Program-made: the position numbers and the translations under genes
Notes under the pieces: generated by a model
Seen by the model: only the letters and a program-made list of their open reading frames with translations
The model's database searches: none
Told to the model about the DNA's origin: nothing
Part shown: one piece after another, positions 1 through 5,647 of the stretch
Numbering within the stretch: position 1 is the stretch's first letter
Layout: every line of letters begins with the position of its first letter
Assembly: GCA_036139795.1 (NCBI GenBank)
Contig: JAYZYX010000235.1
Location: forward strand, 1 to 6,373
Direction: 5' to 3'
DNA: 6,373 nt
Source of the DNA: Donghicola sp036139795
GTDB lineage: Bacteria; Pseudomonadota; Alphaproteobacteria; Rhodobacterales; Rhodobacteraceae

Positions 1-317
1 TGACCGTGGGTGTTCCGGTGGAATTGCCCCAAAGCGCCGCTGGTGCGTTGCAGGGTGAACAGGAAGAGCCGTTGACTGTGACTATGACGGCCGATGGGCG
101 CGTGATGATCCAGAAGACGGATGTTCCCATGGACGAACTGGTTCTGCGGCTTCAGTCGATTGCGGCGGAACGCAAGAGCCGCAAGGTATTTCTGCGGGCC
201 GATGGGGCTGTGCCCTATGCGACCGTCATGCAGGTCATGGGCGCGCTGAGCGCAGGCGGATTCCCCGATATCGGTCTGGTGACCGACACCGGCGGGCCGC
301 GCCTTGATGGTAACTGA
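1..317 (+). CDS. tolR: TolR, Tol-Pal inner-membrane proton-channel subunit (3' part only)
   Basis: The reading frame is open from base 3 and ends at TGA 315-317, giving the last 104 residues; the start and the single N-terminal membrane helix lie before the window. What is visible is the periplasmic ExbD/TolR domain. It begins with a VGVPVELPQ stretch, the usual linker just after the membrane helix, and carries the typical segment VFLRADGAVPYATVMQVMGAL followed by GFPDIGLVT. In the family, TolR works with TolQ as a proton-driven stator that energises TolA. The next gene, tolA, follows after 15 bases, so the two are almost certainly co-transcribed and tolQ is expected just upstream. A GTG at 6 is in frame but is an internal codon, not a start. 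Identification rests on this domain and on the tol gene order; the family is confident. Confidence 0.93.
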   Translation, partial: TVGVPVELPQSAAGALQGEQEEPLTVTMTADGRVMIQKTDVPMDELVLRLQSIAAERKSRKVFLRADGAVPYATVMQVMGALSAGGFPDIGLVTDTGGPRLDGN

Positions 318-332
318 GGATAGGGACGCGCG

Positions 333-1481
333 GTGAAGACCGGCACCTACATTTCCGGAGCAGGACATTTCCTGCTGATCTGTTGGGCATTGTTTGGCGG
401 TGTGTTCAAAAGCGAACCGCTGCCGATCGATACCGCAACGGATGTGAGCCTCATTTCGCCCGAGGATTTCGCGCAGCTTGTGGCGCAGACCGCAGAGAAT
501 GCCGAACAGATCGTGCCCCAGTCCGTGCGCCCGCCAGAGGTGCCCGAACGGCCTGTGCCAACTCCTGATCCTGTGACGGAACCCGATCCGGCGCCGGAAC
601 CTGAACCCGCGCCCGAACCGGAGCCGGTACCAGAGCCGACGCCTGAACCTGAACCGGCCCCAGAGCCGGAACCCGAACCCGTGCCAGTCCAGCCGCCTGT
701 AGAGGTTGGCTCGCCCGAGGCTCCGCCGAGCGACACGCCTGCGCCTGAAGCTGCGCCGCGCGTGGCCGATGAGGTTGTGCCGCCACCGCCGCTGGAGGCC
801 GAGATCGCGCCTGAGGTGGCCGAGGCCGCCGACGCAGAGGTCGCAAGCCCCGAGCCGGTACAGCAAGAGACCAAACCGACCGCACCAGAAGCGGCAACCA
901 CAGAGATTGTCACCGAGGCCGAGAAGCCGGCAGCGGGCATGACCACTGCGGTGCGCCCGATGGTGCGTCCGAACCGTCCGGCCCCCAAACCGGTCGAGAC
1001 CGCAGCAGCAGAACCTAAGCCTGAGGCAAAGCCCGAAGCTGAAACCAGGCCTGCGCCCGTCGAAGCCCCAGCCGAGCAGAATGATGCACTGGCCGAGGCG
1101 CTGGCTGGTGCCGTTGCCGAGGCTCTGACCGAACAGGTTGCCCCCAGTCGCGCGGCAGGACCGCCGCTGACTGCGGGTGAGAAAGACGGTTTGCGGGTGG
1201 CGGTACAGGACTGCTGGGTTGTGGACGTGGGCTCTCAGGCCGCCAACGTGACCGTGGTTGTGTCGATGGACATGAATCGCGACGGCACCGTGGTCGAGGG
1301 CAGTATCCAGATGGAATCGTCTTCGGGCGGTGATGGTGCAGCGGTCGAGACCGCTTTCCAGGCCGCGCGTCGTGCAATCTTGCGCTGTCAGCGCGGCGGA
1401 TATCCGCTGCCCGACGATAAATATGACCACTGGAAGCAAATTGAAATGAACTTTGACCCATCGCAGATGCGTTTGCGTTAG
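333..1481 (+). CDS. tolA: TolA, periplasm-spanning Tol-Pal energy transducer
   Basis: The 382-residue protein has the three-part TolA plan. A short N-terminus carries one hydrophobic helix at about residues 10-26 (HFLLICWALFGGVF). A long low-complexity middle follows to about residue 270, with a Pro-Glu repeat at about 83-118 and Ala/Glu/Pro-rich sequence after it. A folded C-terminal domain occupies about 275-382, with Cys294 (in QDCWVVD) and Cys352 (in ILRCQRGG), a pair likely to form a disulfide. In the family the helix contacts TolQ/TolR, the middle spans the periplasm, and the C-domain binds TolB/Pal. The Pro/Glu middle replaces the Ala/Lys helix of enteric TolA. The GTG start is preferred because AGGGA at 322-326 lies 6 bases upstream and the membrane helix follows at once. 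The next gene, tolB, begins 45 bases after the stop. Position between tolR and tolB supports the name more than the diverged sequence does. Confidence 0.92.
   Translation: MKTGTYISGAGHFLLICWALFGGVFKSEPLPIDTATDVSLISPEDFAQLVAQTAENAEQIVPQSVRPPEVPERPVPTPDPVTEPDPAPEPEPAPEPEPVPEPTPEPEPAPEPEPEPVPVQPPVEVGSPEAPPSDTPAPEAAPRVADEVVPPPPLEAEIAPEVAEAADAEVASPEPVQQETKPTAPEAATTEIVTEAEKPAAGMTTAVRPMVRPNRPAPKPVETAAAEPKPEAKPEAETRPAPVEAPAEQNDALAEALAGAVAEALTEQVAPSRAAGPPLTAGEKDGLRVAVQDCWVVDVGSQAANVTVVVSMDMNRDGTVVEGSIQMESSSGGDGAAVETAFQAARRAILRCQRGGYPLPDDKYDHWKQIEMNFDPSQMRLR
579..692 (+). repeat. Pro-Glu codon repeat in tolA
   Basis: Tandem degenerate units encode PEPEPAPEPEPVPEPTPEPEP-like sequence, roughly TolA residues 83-120. 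At DNA level the units are variants of a 6-base CCNGAR step (for example GAACCTGAACCC and GAACCGGAGCCG), so the codons are shuffled rather than identical. It forms a stiff, acidic, polyproline-like spacer in the periplasmic part of TolA. Such arrays can change length by slippage, but the codon variation suggests the array is not a recent expansion. Confidence 0.85.
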
Positions 1482-1526
1482 GGTGACTTCGAATGGAATG
1501 ATGCCTGAAAGGCTAGGGACCAAGTA

Positions 1527-2861
1527 ATGTTGAATACTTTTGCCAAGATCGCCGCTGTGACAGCCTTTGCGCTCGCGGCACCTGTAACTTCCGCGCTGGC
1601 GCAGGGTGGCCCGCTTCGGATCGATATCACCCAAGGTGTGATCGAGCCGATGCCCGTCGCGATCCCGCAATTTGTGGCCGAGACCGCCTCGGCTGCAGAG
1701 CTGGCGGCGCAGCTGACGCAAGTGGTCGCTGACGATCTGGTGGGGACGGGTCTGTTCCGCGAAATCCCCCGTGAGGCGCACATCAGCCGCGTGTCGAACT
1801 TTGGCGCGCCGGTGCAATATGCGGACTGGAAAGCGATCAACGCGCAGGCGCTGATCACCGGCGCGGTCTCGACCGATGCCAGTGGCCGTCTGATCGTGAA
1901 GTTCCGTCTGCATGACGTTTTTGCCAGCACCGAAATGGGTGATGGTCTGCAATTTGCTGGCACCACTGATGGCTGGCGCCGGATGGCCCACAAGGTCTCG
2001 GATCAGGTTTACAGCCGCATCACCGGCGAAGGCCCGTATTTTGACAGCCGCGTGGTCTACGTGGCTGAACAAGGCCCCAAAGACAACCGCCAGAAACGTC
2101 TGGCGATCATGGATTATGATGGTGCGAACACCAGCTACCTGACGGGCGGCAACGCAATCGTGCTGGCACCGCGCTTTTCGCCCACGGGCGATCGGGTGCT
2201 TTACACCAGCTATGAAACCGGCTTTCCGCGCATCTATGTGATGGATGTCGGCAGTGCGACACGCCGCGCGCTGGAAGAGCAGCCCGGCACCATGAGCTTT
2301 GCTCCCCGTTTCGCGCCCGATGGCAATACGGTGATCTTCTCGCTGACCGAAGGCGGCAACACCGACATCTATAGCTTGAACCTTGCGACCGGCCAGCGAG
2401 CCCGTCTGACCAGTGCTCCCTCGATTGAGACCGCTCCCAGCTTTAGCCCTGATGGCAGTCGGATCGTGTTTGAATCTGACCGCTCGGGCAGCCAGCAGCT
2501 ATACATCATGTCCGCATCGGGCGGCGAGCCGACCCGTATCAGCTTTGGCGCAGGCCGCTATGGCACGCCCGTCTGGTCGCCCCGTGGCGATCTGGTGGCC
2601 TTCACCAAACAGAACAAAGGCCGGTTCCACATCGGCGTCATGCGCACCGATGGCAGCGAAGAGCGTCTTCTGACCGCTTCGTTCCTGGATGAAGGCCCCA
2701 CTTGGGCGCCCAACGGCCGCGTGATCATGTTCACCCGCGAAACCCAAGGGGCAGGGGGCTCGTCCTCGCTGTACTCGGTGGATATTTCCGGCCGCAATCT
2801 TAAGCGTGTCACAACCCCCGGTGGCGGTTCGGACCCCGCTTGGTCGCCGCTGCAACGCTAA
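1527..2861 (+). CDS. tolB: TolB, periplasmic beta-propeller of the Tol-Pal system
   Basis: The protein has 444 residues, about the usual length for TolB. A Sec signal peptide covers residues 1-25 with an ALA|QGG cleavage site. The TolB N-terminal domain follows (about 26-165: RIDITQGVIEPMPVAIPQF, DLVGTGLFREI, WKAINAQALITGAV). A C-terminal six-bladed propeller with PD40-type blade motifs comes next: FSPTG 217, FAPDG 262, FSPDG 306, WSPRG 350, WAPNG 393 and a closing AWSP at 438. In the family TolB binds Pal through the propeller and TolA through its N-terminus, controlling when Pal holds peptidoglycan. The ATG at 1527 fits the signal peptide and has GGGAC-type ribosome binding sequence at 1516-1520. 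It lies 45 bases after tolA and 65 before pal. No truncation or missing blade is visible. Identification is very secure. Confidence 0.97.
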   Translation: MLNTFAKIAAVTAFALAAPVTSALAQGGPLRIDITQGVIEPMPVAIPQFVAETASAAELAAQLTQVVADDLVGTGLFREIPREAHISRVSNFGAPVQYADWKAINAQALITGAVSTDASGRLIVKFRLHDVFASTEMGDGLQFAGTTDGWRRMAHKVSDQVYSRITGEGPYFDSRVVYVAEQGPKDNRQKRLAIMDYDGANTSYLTGGNAIVLAPRFSPTGDRVLYTSYETGFPRIYVMDVGSATRRALEEQPGTMSFAPRFAPDGNTVIFSLTEGGNTDIYSLNLATGQRARLTSAPSIETAPSFSPDGSRIVFESDRSGSQQLYIMSASGGEPTRISFGAGRYGTPVWSPRGDLVAFTKQNKGRFHIGVMRTDGSEERLLTASFLDEGPTWAPNGRVIMFTRETQGAGGSSSLYSVDISGRNLKRVTTPGGGSDPAWSPLQR

Positions 2862-2865
2862 AACG

Positions 2866-2893
2866 TTCCCCGAAACGCTGACCCGTGTTATAT
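2866..2893 (+). promoter_or_regulatory. Possible weak internal promoter before pal
   Basis: The tolB-pal gap holds an A/T-rich patch in otherwise GC-rich sequence. TTATAT at 2888-2893 could be a -10 element, with TTCCCC at 2866-2871 about 16 bases before it as a poor -35. Extra expression of Pal over the rest of the operon would make sense for an abundant lipoprotein. The -35 match is weak, so this is a suggestion only. Confidence 0.25.
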
Positions 2894-2912
2894 AGCTCAA
2901 AAATGAAAGAGC

Positions 2913-2916
2913 AGGA
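2913..2916 (+). promoter_or_regulatory. Ribosome binding site of pal
   Basis: AGGA lies 10 bases before ATG 2927. It supports that start over the in-frame ATG at 2903, which precedes this site, and the ATG at 2885. Confidence 0.6.
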
Positions 2917-2926
2917 CAAACTCACA

Positions 2927-3448
2927 ATGAAACATTATGGCAAAATCGCTCTGATCATCTCGGCGCTGGCCCTTTCGGCTTGTGCCAAAACCAACGCAGA
3001 CCGTTTCGGTGCGGAAGGCGCGGATGGCGCATACGGTGCCAATGACGCCTATGGCGCGAACGGGGCCTATGGCGATCCCAGCAGCGTTGGCTATTTCCAG
3101 CAGGCCGTCGGTGACCGTGTGCTGTTCGAGGTGGATCAGTCGACCCTGACCGCAGCGGCACAAAGCACGCTGGACGCACAGGCCAACTGGCTGATGACCA
3201 ACTATGATTACCGCGCTGTGATCGAAGGTCACGCGGACGAACAGGGCACCCGCGAATACAACATCGCGCTGGGTGCACGCCGCGCGACTTCGGTCCGCGA
3301 TTACCTGATCGCCAAAGGCCTTAGCCCCGCACGGATCGAGATCGTGTCCTACGGCAAGGAACGCCCCATCGCCGTGTGCAGCGAGGAAAGCTGCTACGCG
3401 CAGAACCGCCGCGCTGTGACCGTGATTGCTGGCGGTCTGTCCAGCTAA
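2927..3448 (+). CDS. pal: Pal, peptidoglycan-associated outer-membrane lipoprotein
   Basis: From ATG 2927 the product has 173 residues. A lipoprotein signal peptide ends in the lipobox LSAC with Cys19 as the lipidated residue. A Gly/Ala/Tyr-rich linker occupies about 28-50, and an OmpA-like domain about 61-173 (VLFEVDQSTL, then EGHADEQGTREYNIALGARRA). Asp104 and Arg119 align with the pair that binds meso-diaminopimelate in OmpA-like domains. Cys151 and Cys156 in VCSEESCYAQNRRA are also typical of Pal. Pal anchors the outer membrane to peptidoglycan and binds TolB and TolA. In-frame ATGs at 2885 and 2903 were not chosen, because they would put 14 or 8 charged residues before the signal peptide, and AGGA at 2913-2916 fits the 2927 start. 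An internal promoter may lie in the 65-base gap upstream, but this is only suggested by its A/T-rich sequence. Confidence 0.96.
   Translation: MKHYGKIALIISALALSACAKTNADRFGAEGADGAYGANDAYGANGAYGDPSSVGYFQQAVGDRVLFEVDQSTLTAAAQSTLDAQANWLMTNYDYRAVIEGHADEQGTREYNIALGARRATSVRDYLIAKGLSPARIEIVSYGKERPIAVCSEESCYAQNRRAVTVIAGGLSS
3026..3076 (+). repeat. GAYGAN-type peptide repeat in the Pal linker
   Basis: Residues 34-50 of Pal read as three imperfect copies of a GAYGAN unit (GAYGAND, AYGANG, AYGD). The DNA copies differ at third positions (GCATACGGTGCCAAT versus GCCTATGGCGCGAAC), so protein sequence rather than DNA identity is kept. It lies between the lipidated Cys and the OmpA-like domain and probably acts as a flexible tether. 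Confidence 0.75.
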
Positions 3449-3454
3449 GGCTGG
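3441..3454 (+). other. Small hairpin over the pal stop codon
   Basis: CCAGC at 3441-3445 and GCTGG at 3450-3454 are exact inverse complements separated by TAAG, and the TAA stop of pal (3446-3448) sits in the loop. A flanking T-G wobble could add one pair. No T run follows, so it is not an intrinsic terminator. It could be an mRNA stability or processing element, or chance. Confidence 0.4.
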
Positions 3455-3469
3455 GGTGACGTAAATACG

Positions 3470-3475
3470 AAGGAG
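3470..3475 (+). promoter_or_regulatory. Strong ribosome binding site of cpoB
   Basis: AAGGAG lies 6 bases before ATG 3482. A GTG directly before it at 3479 is in the same frame but would leave only 3 bases of spacing, so this site decides for ATG 3482. Confidence 0.8.
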
Positions 3476-3481
3476 TGTGTG

Positions 3482-4330
3482 ATGCGTAGCAGTCTGGGTG
3501 CATTGCTGCTGTCGGCCATGCTGGCAGTTCCCGCCGTGGCGCAGGATCAAGGTGAAACACTGGCGGATATCCGTCAGCAACTGTCGGTCCTGCACGTGGA
3601 CATCCAGCGCCTCAAGCGCGAGTTGTCGACCACCGGTGCCCCCGGTGGCTCGGCCCAAGGGGGATCGGTTCTGGCCCGCGTCGATGCGATCGAGGCCGAA
3701 CTTCAATCCCTTACTGGCCGCGTGGAAGAGTTGGGCTTTCGGGTTGAACAGGTGGTGGAAACCGGATCGAACCGCGTGAACGATCTGAACTTCCGCCTGT
3801 GCGAGTTGGAGCCGAACTGCGACATCGCCACTCTGGAAGATATGCCCCGTCTGGGCGGCGCTCCTGCCGCTGGGGGCGACACCCAGATCACTGCACCCTC
3901 TGCGCCGGTCTCGCCCGTGCAGGTGGCACCCGATTCCTCTGAGCTGGCCGTGGGCGAGCAGGATGATTTCGACAACGCAACGCTGGCTCTGTCAGAAGCG
4001 CGTTATGAAGACGCGGCAAGCGCGTTTGGCCGTTTTGTCGAAACCTACCCCGGTAGCCCGCTGACGGCGCAAGCGCAGCTTGGCCGCGCCAAGTCCCTGA
4101 AGGCTGTGGGCGATTCCCGCGAATCTGCCCGTGCCTATCTGGCAGCTTTCTCGGCTGATCCCGAAGGACCTGACGCGCCCGAGGCGCTGACCGGTCTGGG
4201 CGCCGCCCTTGGCGCGCTTGGCCAGCAAAGCGAAGCCTGCCTGACCCTCTCGGAAGTGGGGATGCGCTTTCCCGGTAGCGATGCCGAGCAATCGGCTGCC
4301 ACCGAAATGAGCAGCCTTGGCTGCTCGTGA
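3482..4330 (+). CDS. cpoB: CpoB (YbgF), Tol-associated periplasmic TPR protein
   Basis: The product has 282 residues from ATG 3482. A signal peptide covers 1-20 with cleavage AVA|QDQ. A predicted coiled-coil region follows at about 24-95 (DIRQQLSVLHVDIQRLKREL, then VDAIEAELQSLTGRVEELGF), split by a Gly-rich break at about 52-62. Next come FRLCELEPNCD with Cys107 and Cys113, a Pro/Ala-rich linker at about 124-160, and TPR-type helical repeats from about 161 to the end (ALSEARYEDAASAFGRFVETYPGSPL, AQLGRAKSLKAVGDSRESARAYLAAF). In E. coli the homologue coordinates peptidoglycan synthesis by PBP1B with Tol-driven outer-membrane constriction at division. It follows pal by 33 bases, the standard place for this gene. 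Its last codons overlap the tilS start and carry an inverted repeat. YbgF is an equivalent family name. Confidence 0.93.
   Translation: MRSSLGALLLSAMLAVPAVAQDQGETLADIRQQLSVLHVDIQRLKRELSTTGAPGGSAQGGSVLARVDAIEAELQSLTGRVEELGFRVEQVVETGSNRVNDLNFRLCELEPNCDIATLEDMPRLGGAPAAGGDTQITAPSAPVSPVQVAPDSSELAVGEQDDFDNATLALSEARYEDAASAFGRFVETYPGSPLTAQAQLGRAKSLKAVGDSRESARAYLAAFSADPEGPDAPEALTGLGAALGALGQQSEACLTLSEVGMRFPGSDAEQSAATEMSSLGCS
4309..4326 (+). other. Perfect inverted repeat abutting the tilS start codon
   Basis: GAGCAGCC (4309-4316) and GGCTGCTC (4319-4326) are exact inverse complements with TT between them. As RNA they give a 7-pair stem closed by a CUUG loop whose outer C and G can also pair. The repeat ends one base before the tilS GTG and fills the place where a Shine-Dalgarno sequence would lie; no other good site is visible there. 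It lies within the last codons of cpoB. A role in translational coupling is inferred; there is no T run for termination. Confidence 0.6.
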
Positions 4331-5568
4331 CGCCAGAAATTGACAATGTGCTAGAGCAGCTTCGCGCTGCAAAGCAGCCCCTCGGGATCGCGGTCTCGGG
4401 GGGCTCTGATTCTATGGCCCTGATGATCTTGGCCGCTAAGGCCGGTGTCCGCGCCCATGTGGCAACTGTGGATCATCGCTTGCGCCCCGAGGCGGCGGAT
4501 GAGGCACGCCACGTCGCGCAAGAGGCCGCCCGTTTGGGCTATTCCCACGACACACTGGTCTGGACCGATTGGGACGGGCAGGGAAATCTGCAAGATGCCG
4601 CACGTCGTGCTCGCCGCAGGTTGTTGTCTGCTTGGGCTGCTGAGAGGGGGATTAGCACCGTTTTATTGGGCCACACACTTGATGATCAGGCCGAAACGGT
4701 TCTGATGCGCCTCTCCCGCGCTGCCGGTGTGGACGGCCTGTCGGCCATGTCCGCCAGACGATTTGATCACGGGGTAACATGGTGGCGTCCGTTGCTTGGG
4801 GTGCGTCGCGACACGTTGCAGCAGGTCTTGCAGGCCGAAGGCGTGGACTGGGTCAGTGATCCCAGCAACCAAGACCCCAAATTCGCCCGTGTCCGCATGC
4901 GCCAGCTTTCGCCCGCGTTAGAACAGGCTGGCCTGTCCGCCGAAGACTTGGCCCAAGTCGCCGCCCAGATGTCCGAGGCCAAAGCCGCGTTGGACCACGC
5001 CGCTGCCACCTTGGGGCAGCAAATTGTGCAGCAAAATGGTGCAGCCTTGGTGGTGCAGTCGGGCCCGTTCTGGCAGGCCCCGCCCGAATTGCGCCGCCGC
5101 TTGTTCCTGATGGCGTTGGACTGGCTTGATCCGGTGGGATACGCGCCGCGCGGCACGTCGGTTGCACAGGCGCTTGCCGATTTGCAGGCAGGCCGCGCGA
5201 CCAGTCTGGCAAATGTTCTGGCCCGTCCCAGACAGCGGGCCTTGTGGCTTTATCGCACACCAGAGAGCGTTTCGGATCTGAAATGTCCCGCAACTGAAAT
5301 TTGGGGCGAAAAATGGCTGGTCCGTTCTTTGTTGCCCGAAACCTCTCACGCCCACGATCTGACCATGCGCGCTTTAGGACCCGATGGACTGGCCCAATTG
5401 CCGCAAACCCCTGAAAAATATCGGTTGCGCCGCGCCCTGATGGTCGAGCCTTCCCTGTGGCAAGGACCCCGTTTGGTGGCCGCGCCAACGGTTGTTCCGC
5501 ACCTTGATTGGCAAATTGAATGTAAAAAGACGTGGTGCGACAACTGCGCCGGTATCTTATCGCATTGA
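4327..5568 (+). CDS. tilS: TilS, tRNA(Ile)-lysidine synthetase
   Basis: The product has 413 residues. TilS uses ATP and lysine to turn C34 of the CAU-anticodon tRNA-Ile into lysidine, so that it reads AUA and accepts isoleucine; the enzyme is cytosolic and normally essential. The N-terminal PP-loop ATPase domain is complete: SGGSDS at 24-29, VDHRLRPEA at 48-56, GHTLDDQAET at 115-124, RPLLGVRR at 154-161 and DPSNQDPKFARVRMR at 178-192. The C-terminal half (about 200-413) is more diverged and ends in ILSH; near the end Cys399, Cys404 and Cys407 cluster unusually. The GTG start overlaps the cpoB stop as GTGA, and no Shine-Dalgarno sequence is clear, which points to coupled translation. Its partnership with the tol genes is one of position, not function. 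Family assignment is firm. Confidence 0.95.
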   Translation: MTPEIDNVLEQLRAAKQPLGIAVSGGSDSMALMILAAKAGVRAHVATVDHRLRPEAADEARHVAQEAARLGYSHDTLVWTDWDGQGNLQDAARRARRRLLSAWAAERGISTVLLGHTLDDQAETVLMRLSRAAGVDGLSAMSARRFDHGVTWWRPLLGVRRDTLQQVLQAEGVDWVSDPSNQDPKFARVRMRQLSPALEQAGLSAEDLAQVAAQMSEAKAALDHAAATLGQQIVQQNGAALVVQSGPFWQAPPELRRRLFLMALDWLDPVGYAPRGTSVAQALADLQAGRATSLANVLARPRQRALWLYRTPESVSDLKCPATEIWGEKWLVRSLLPETSHAHDLTMRALGPDGLAQLPQTPEKYRLRRALMVEPSLWQGPRLVAAPTVVPHLDWQIECKKTWCDNCAGILSH

Positions 5569-5592
5569 ACCTCCGACTTTACTGTCTATTTT
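5565..5592 (+). promoter_or_regulatory. Candidate ftsH promoter, possibly heat-shock type
   Basis: TTGAAC at 5565-5570 and TATTTT at 5587-5592 are separated by 16 bases. The pair resembles both the housekeeping pattern (TTGACA/TATAAT) and the RpoH pattern (a TTGAA -35 with a C-T-A-T-T-T-type -10; here CTATTT at 5586-5591). ftsH is heat-shock controlled in E. coli, so an RpoH promoter here is plausible. It overlaps the tilS stop codon and would give a leader of about 50 bases. Not proven from sequence. Confidence 0.4.
5570..5580 (+). repeat. Direct repeat CCTCCGACTTT, copy 1
   Basis: This 11-base word occurs just after the tilS stop and again, identically, at 5623-5633, start to start 53 bases apart. 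Copy 1 falls between the proposed -35 and -10 elements of the ftsH promoter. Confidence 0.6.
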
Positions 5593-5601
5593 GTGGGGAA
5601 C

Positions 5602-5624
5602 GGCGGTGTGGTTGCCACGCGGCC
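5602..5624 (+). other. Hairpin in the ftsH leader
   Basis: GTGTGG (5606-5611) can pair with CCACGC (5615-5620), including one G-U pair, across a TTG loop. Beyond a G-G mismatch, GGC (5602-5604) pairs with GCC (5622-5624). No T run follows, so it is a poor intrinsic terminator for tilS. It ends 10 bases before the ftsH ribosome binding site and may be a leader structure. Confidence 0.4.
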
Positions 5625-5633
5625 TCCGACTTT
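5623..5633 (+). repeat. Direct repeat CCTCCGACTTT, copy 2
   Basis: Identical to 5570-5580. This copy ends 1 base before AAGGAG; its CTCC (5624-5627) is complementary to the GGAG (5637-5640) of the ftsH ribosome binding site and overlaps the 3' arm of the leader hairpin by two bases. Confidence 0.6.
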
Positions 5634-5634
5634 C

Positions 5635-5640
5635 AAGGAG
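5635..5640 (+). promoter_or_regulatory. Ribosome binding site deciding the ftsH TTG start
   Basis: AAGGAG lies 7 bases before TTG 5648. An ATG at 5641 follows with no spacing, is out of frame with FtsH and stops after seven codons, so it is not the start of the gene. Confidence 0.8.
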
Positions 5641-5647
5641 ATGACTT

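Noticed and set aside
347..988. 213-codon minus-strand frame rich in Ser, Gly and Thr opposite tolA
   Set aside because: Its Gly-Ser repeats are the mirror of the Pro-Glu codons of tolA; it is low complexity and not a gene.
2885..2926. Longer Pal starting at ATG 2885 or 2903
   Set aside because: This would add a charged stretch before the lipoprotein signal peptide, and AGGA at 2913-2916 favours ATG 2927.
3479..3481. GTG one codon upstream as the cpoB start
   Set aside because: Spacing from AAGGAG would be only 3 bases; ATG 3482 at 6 bases is better.
2897..3706. Long 269-codon open frame on the minus strand opposite pal and cpoB
   Set aside because: It is antisense to two secure genes, has no recognisable domain, no clear ribosome binding site, and is the kind of open frame GC-rich codon bias produces.
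4853..5488. 211-codon minus-strand frame opposite tilS
   Set aside because: Pro/Arg-rich translation with no domain, fully inside tilS; a shadow frame.
5602..5633. Intrinsic terminator after tilS
   Set aside because: The hairpin is imperfect and is followed by TCCGACTTTC rather than a T run, so termination is unlikely.
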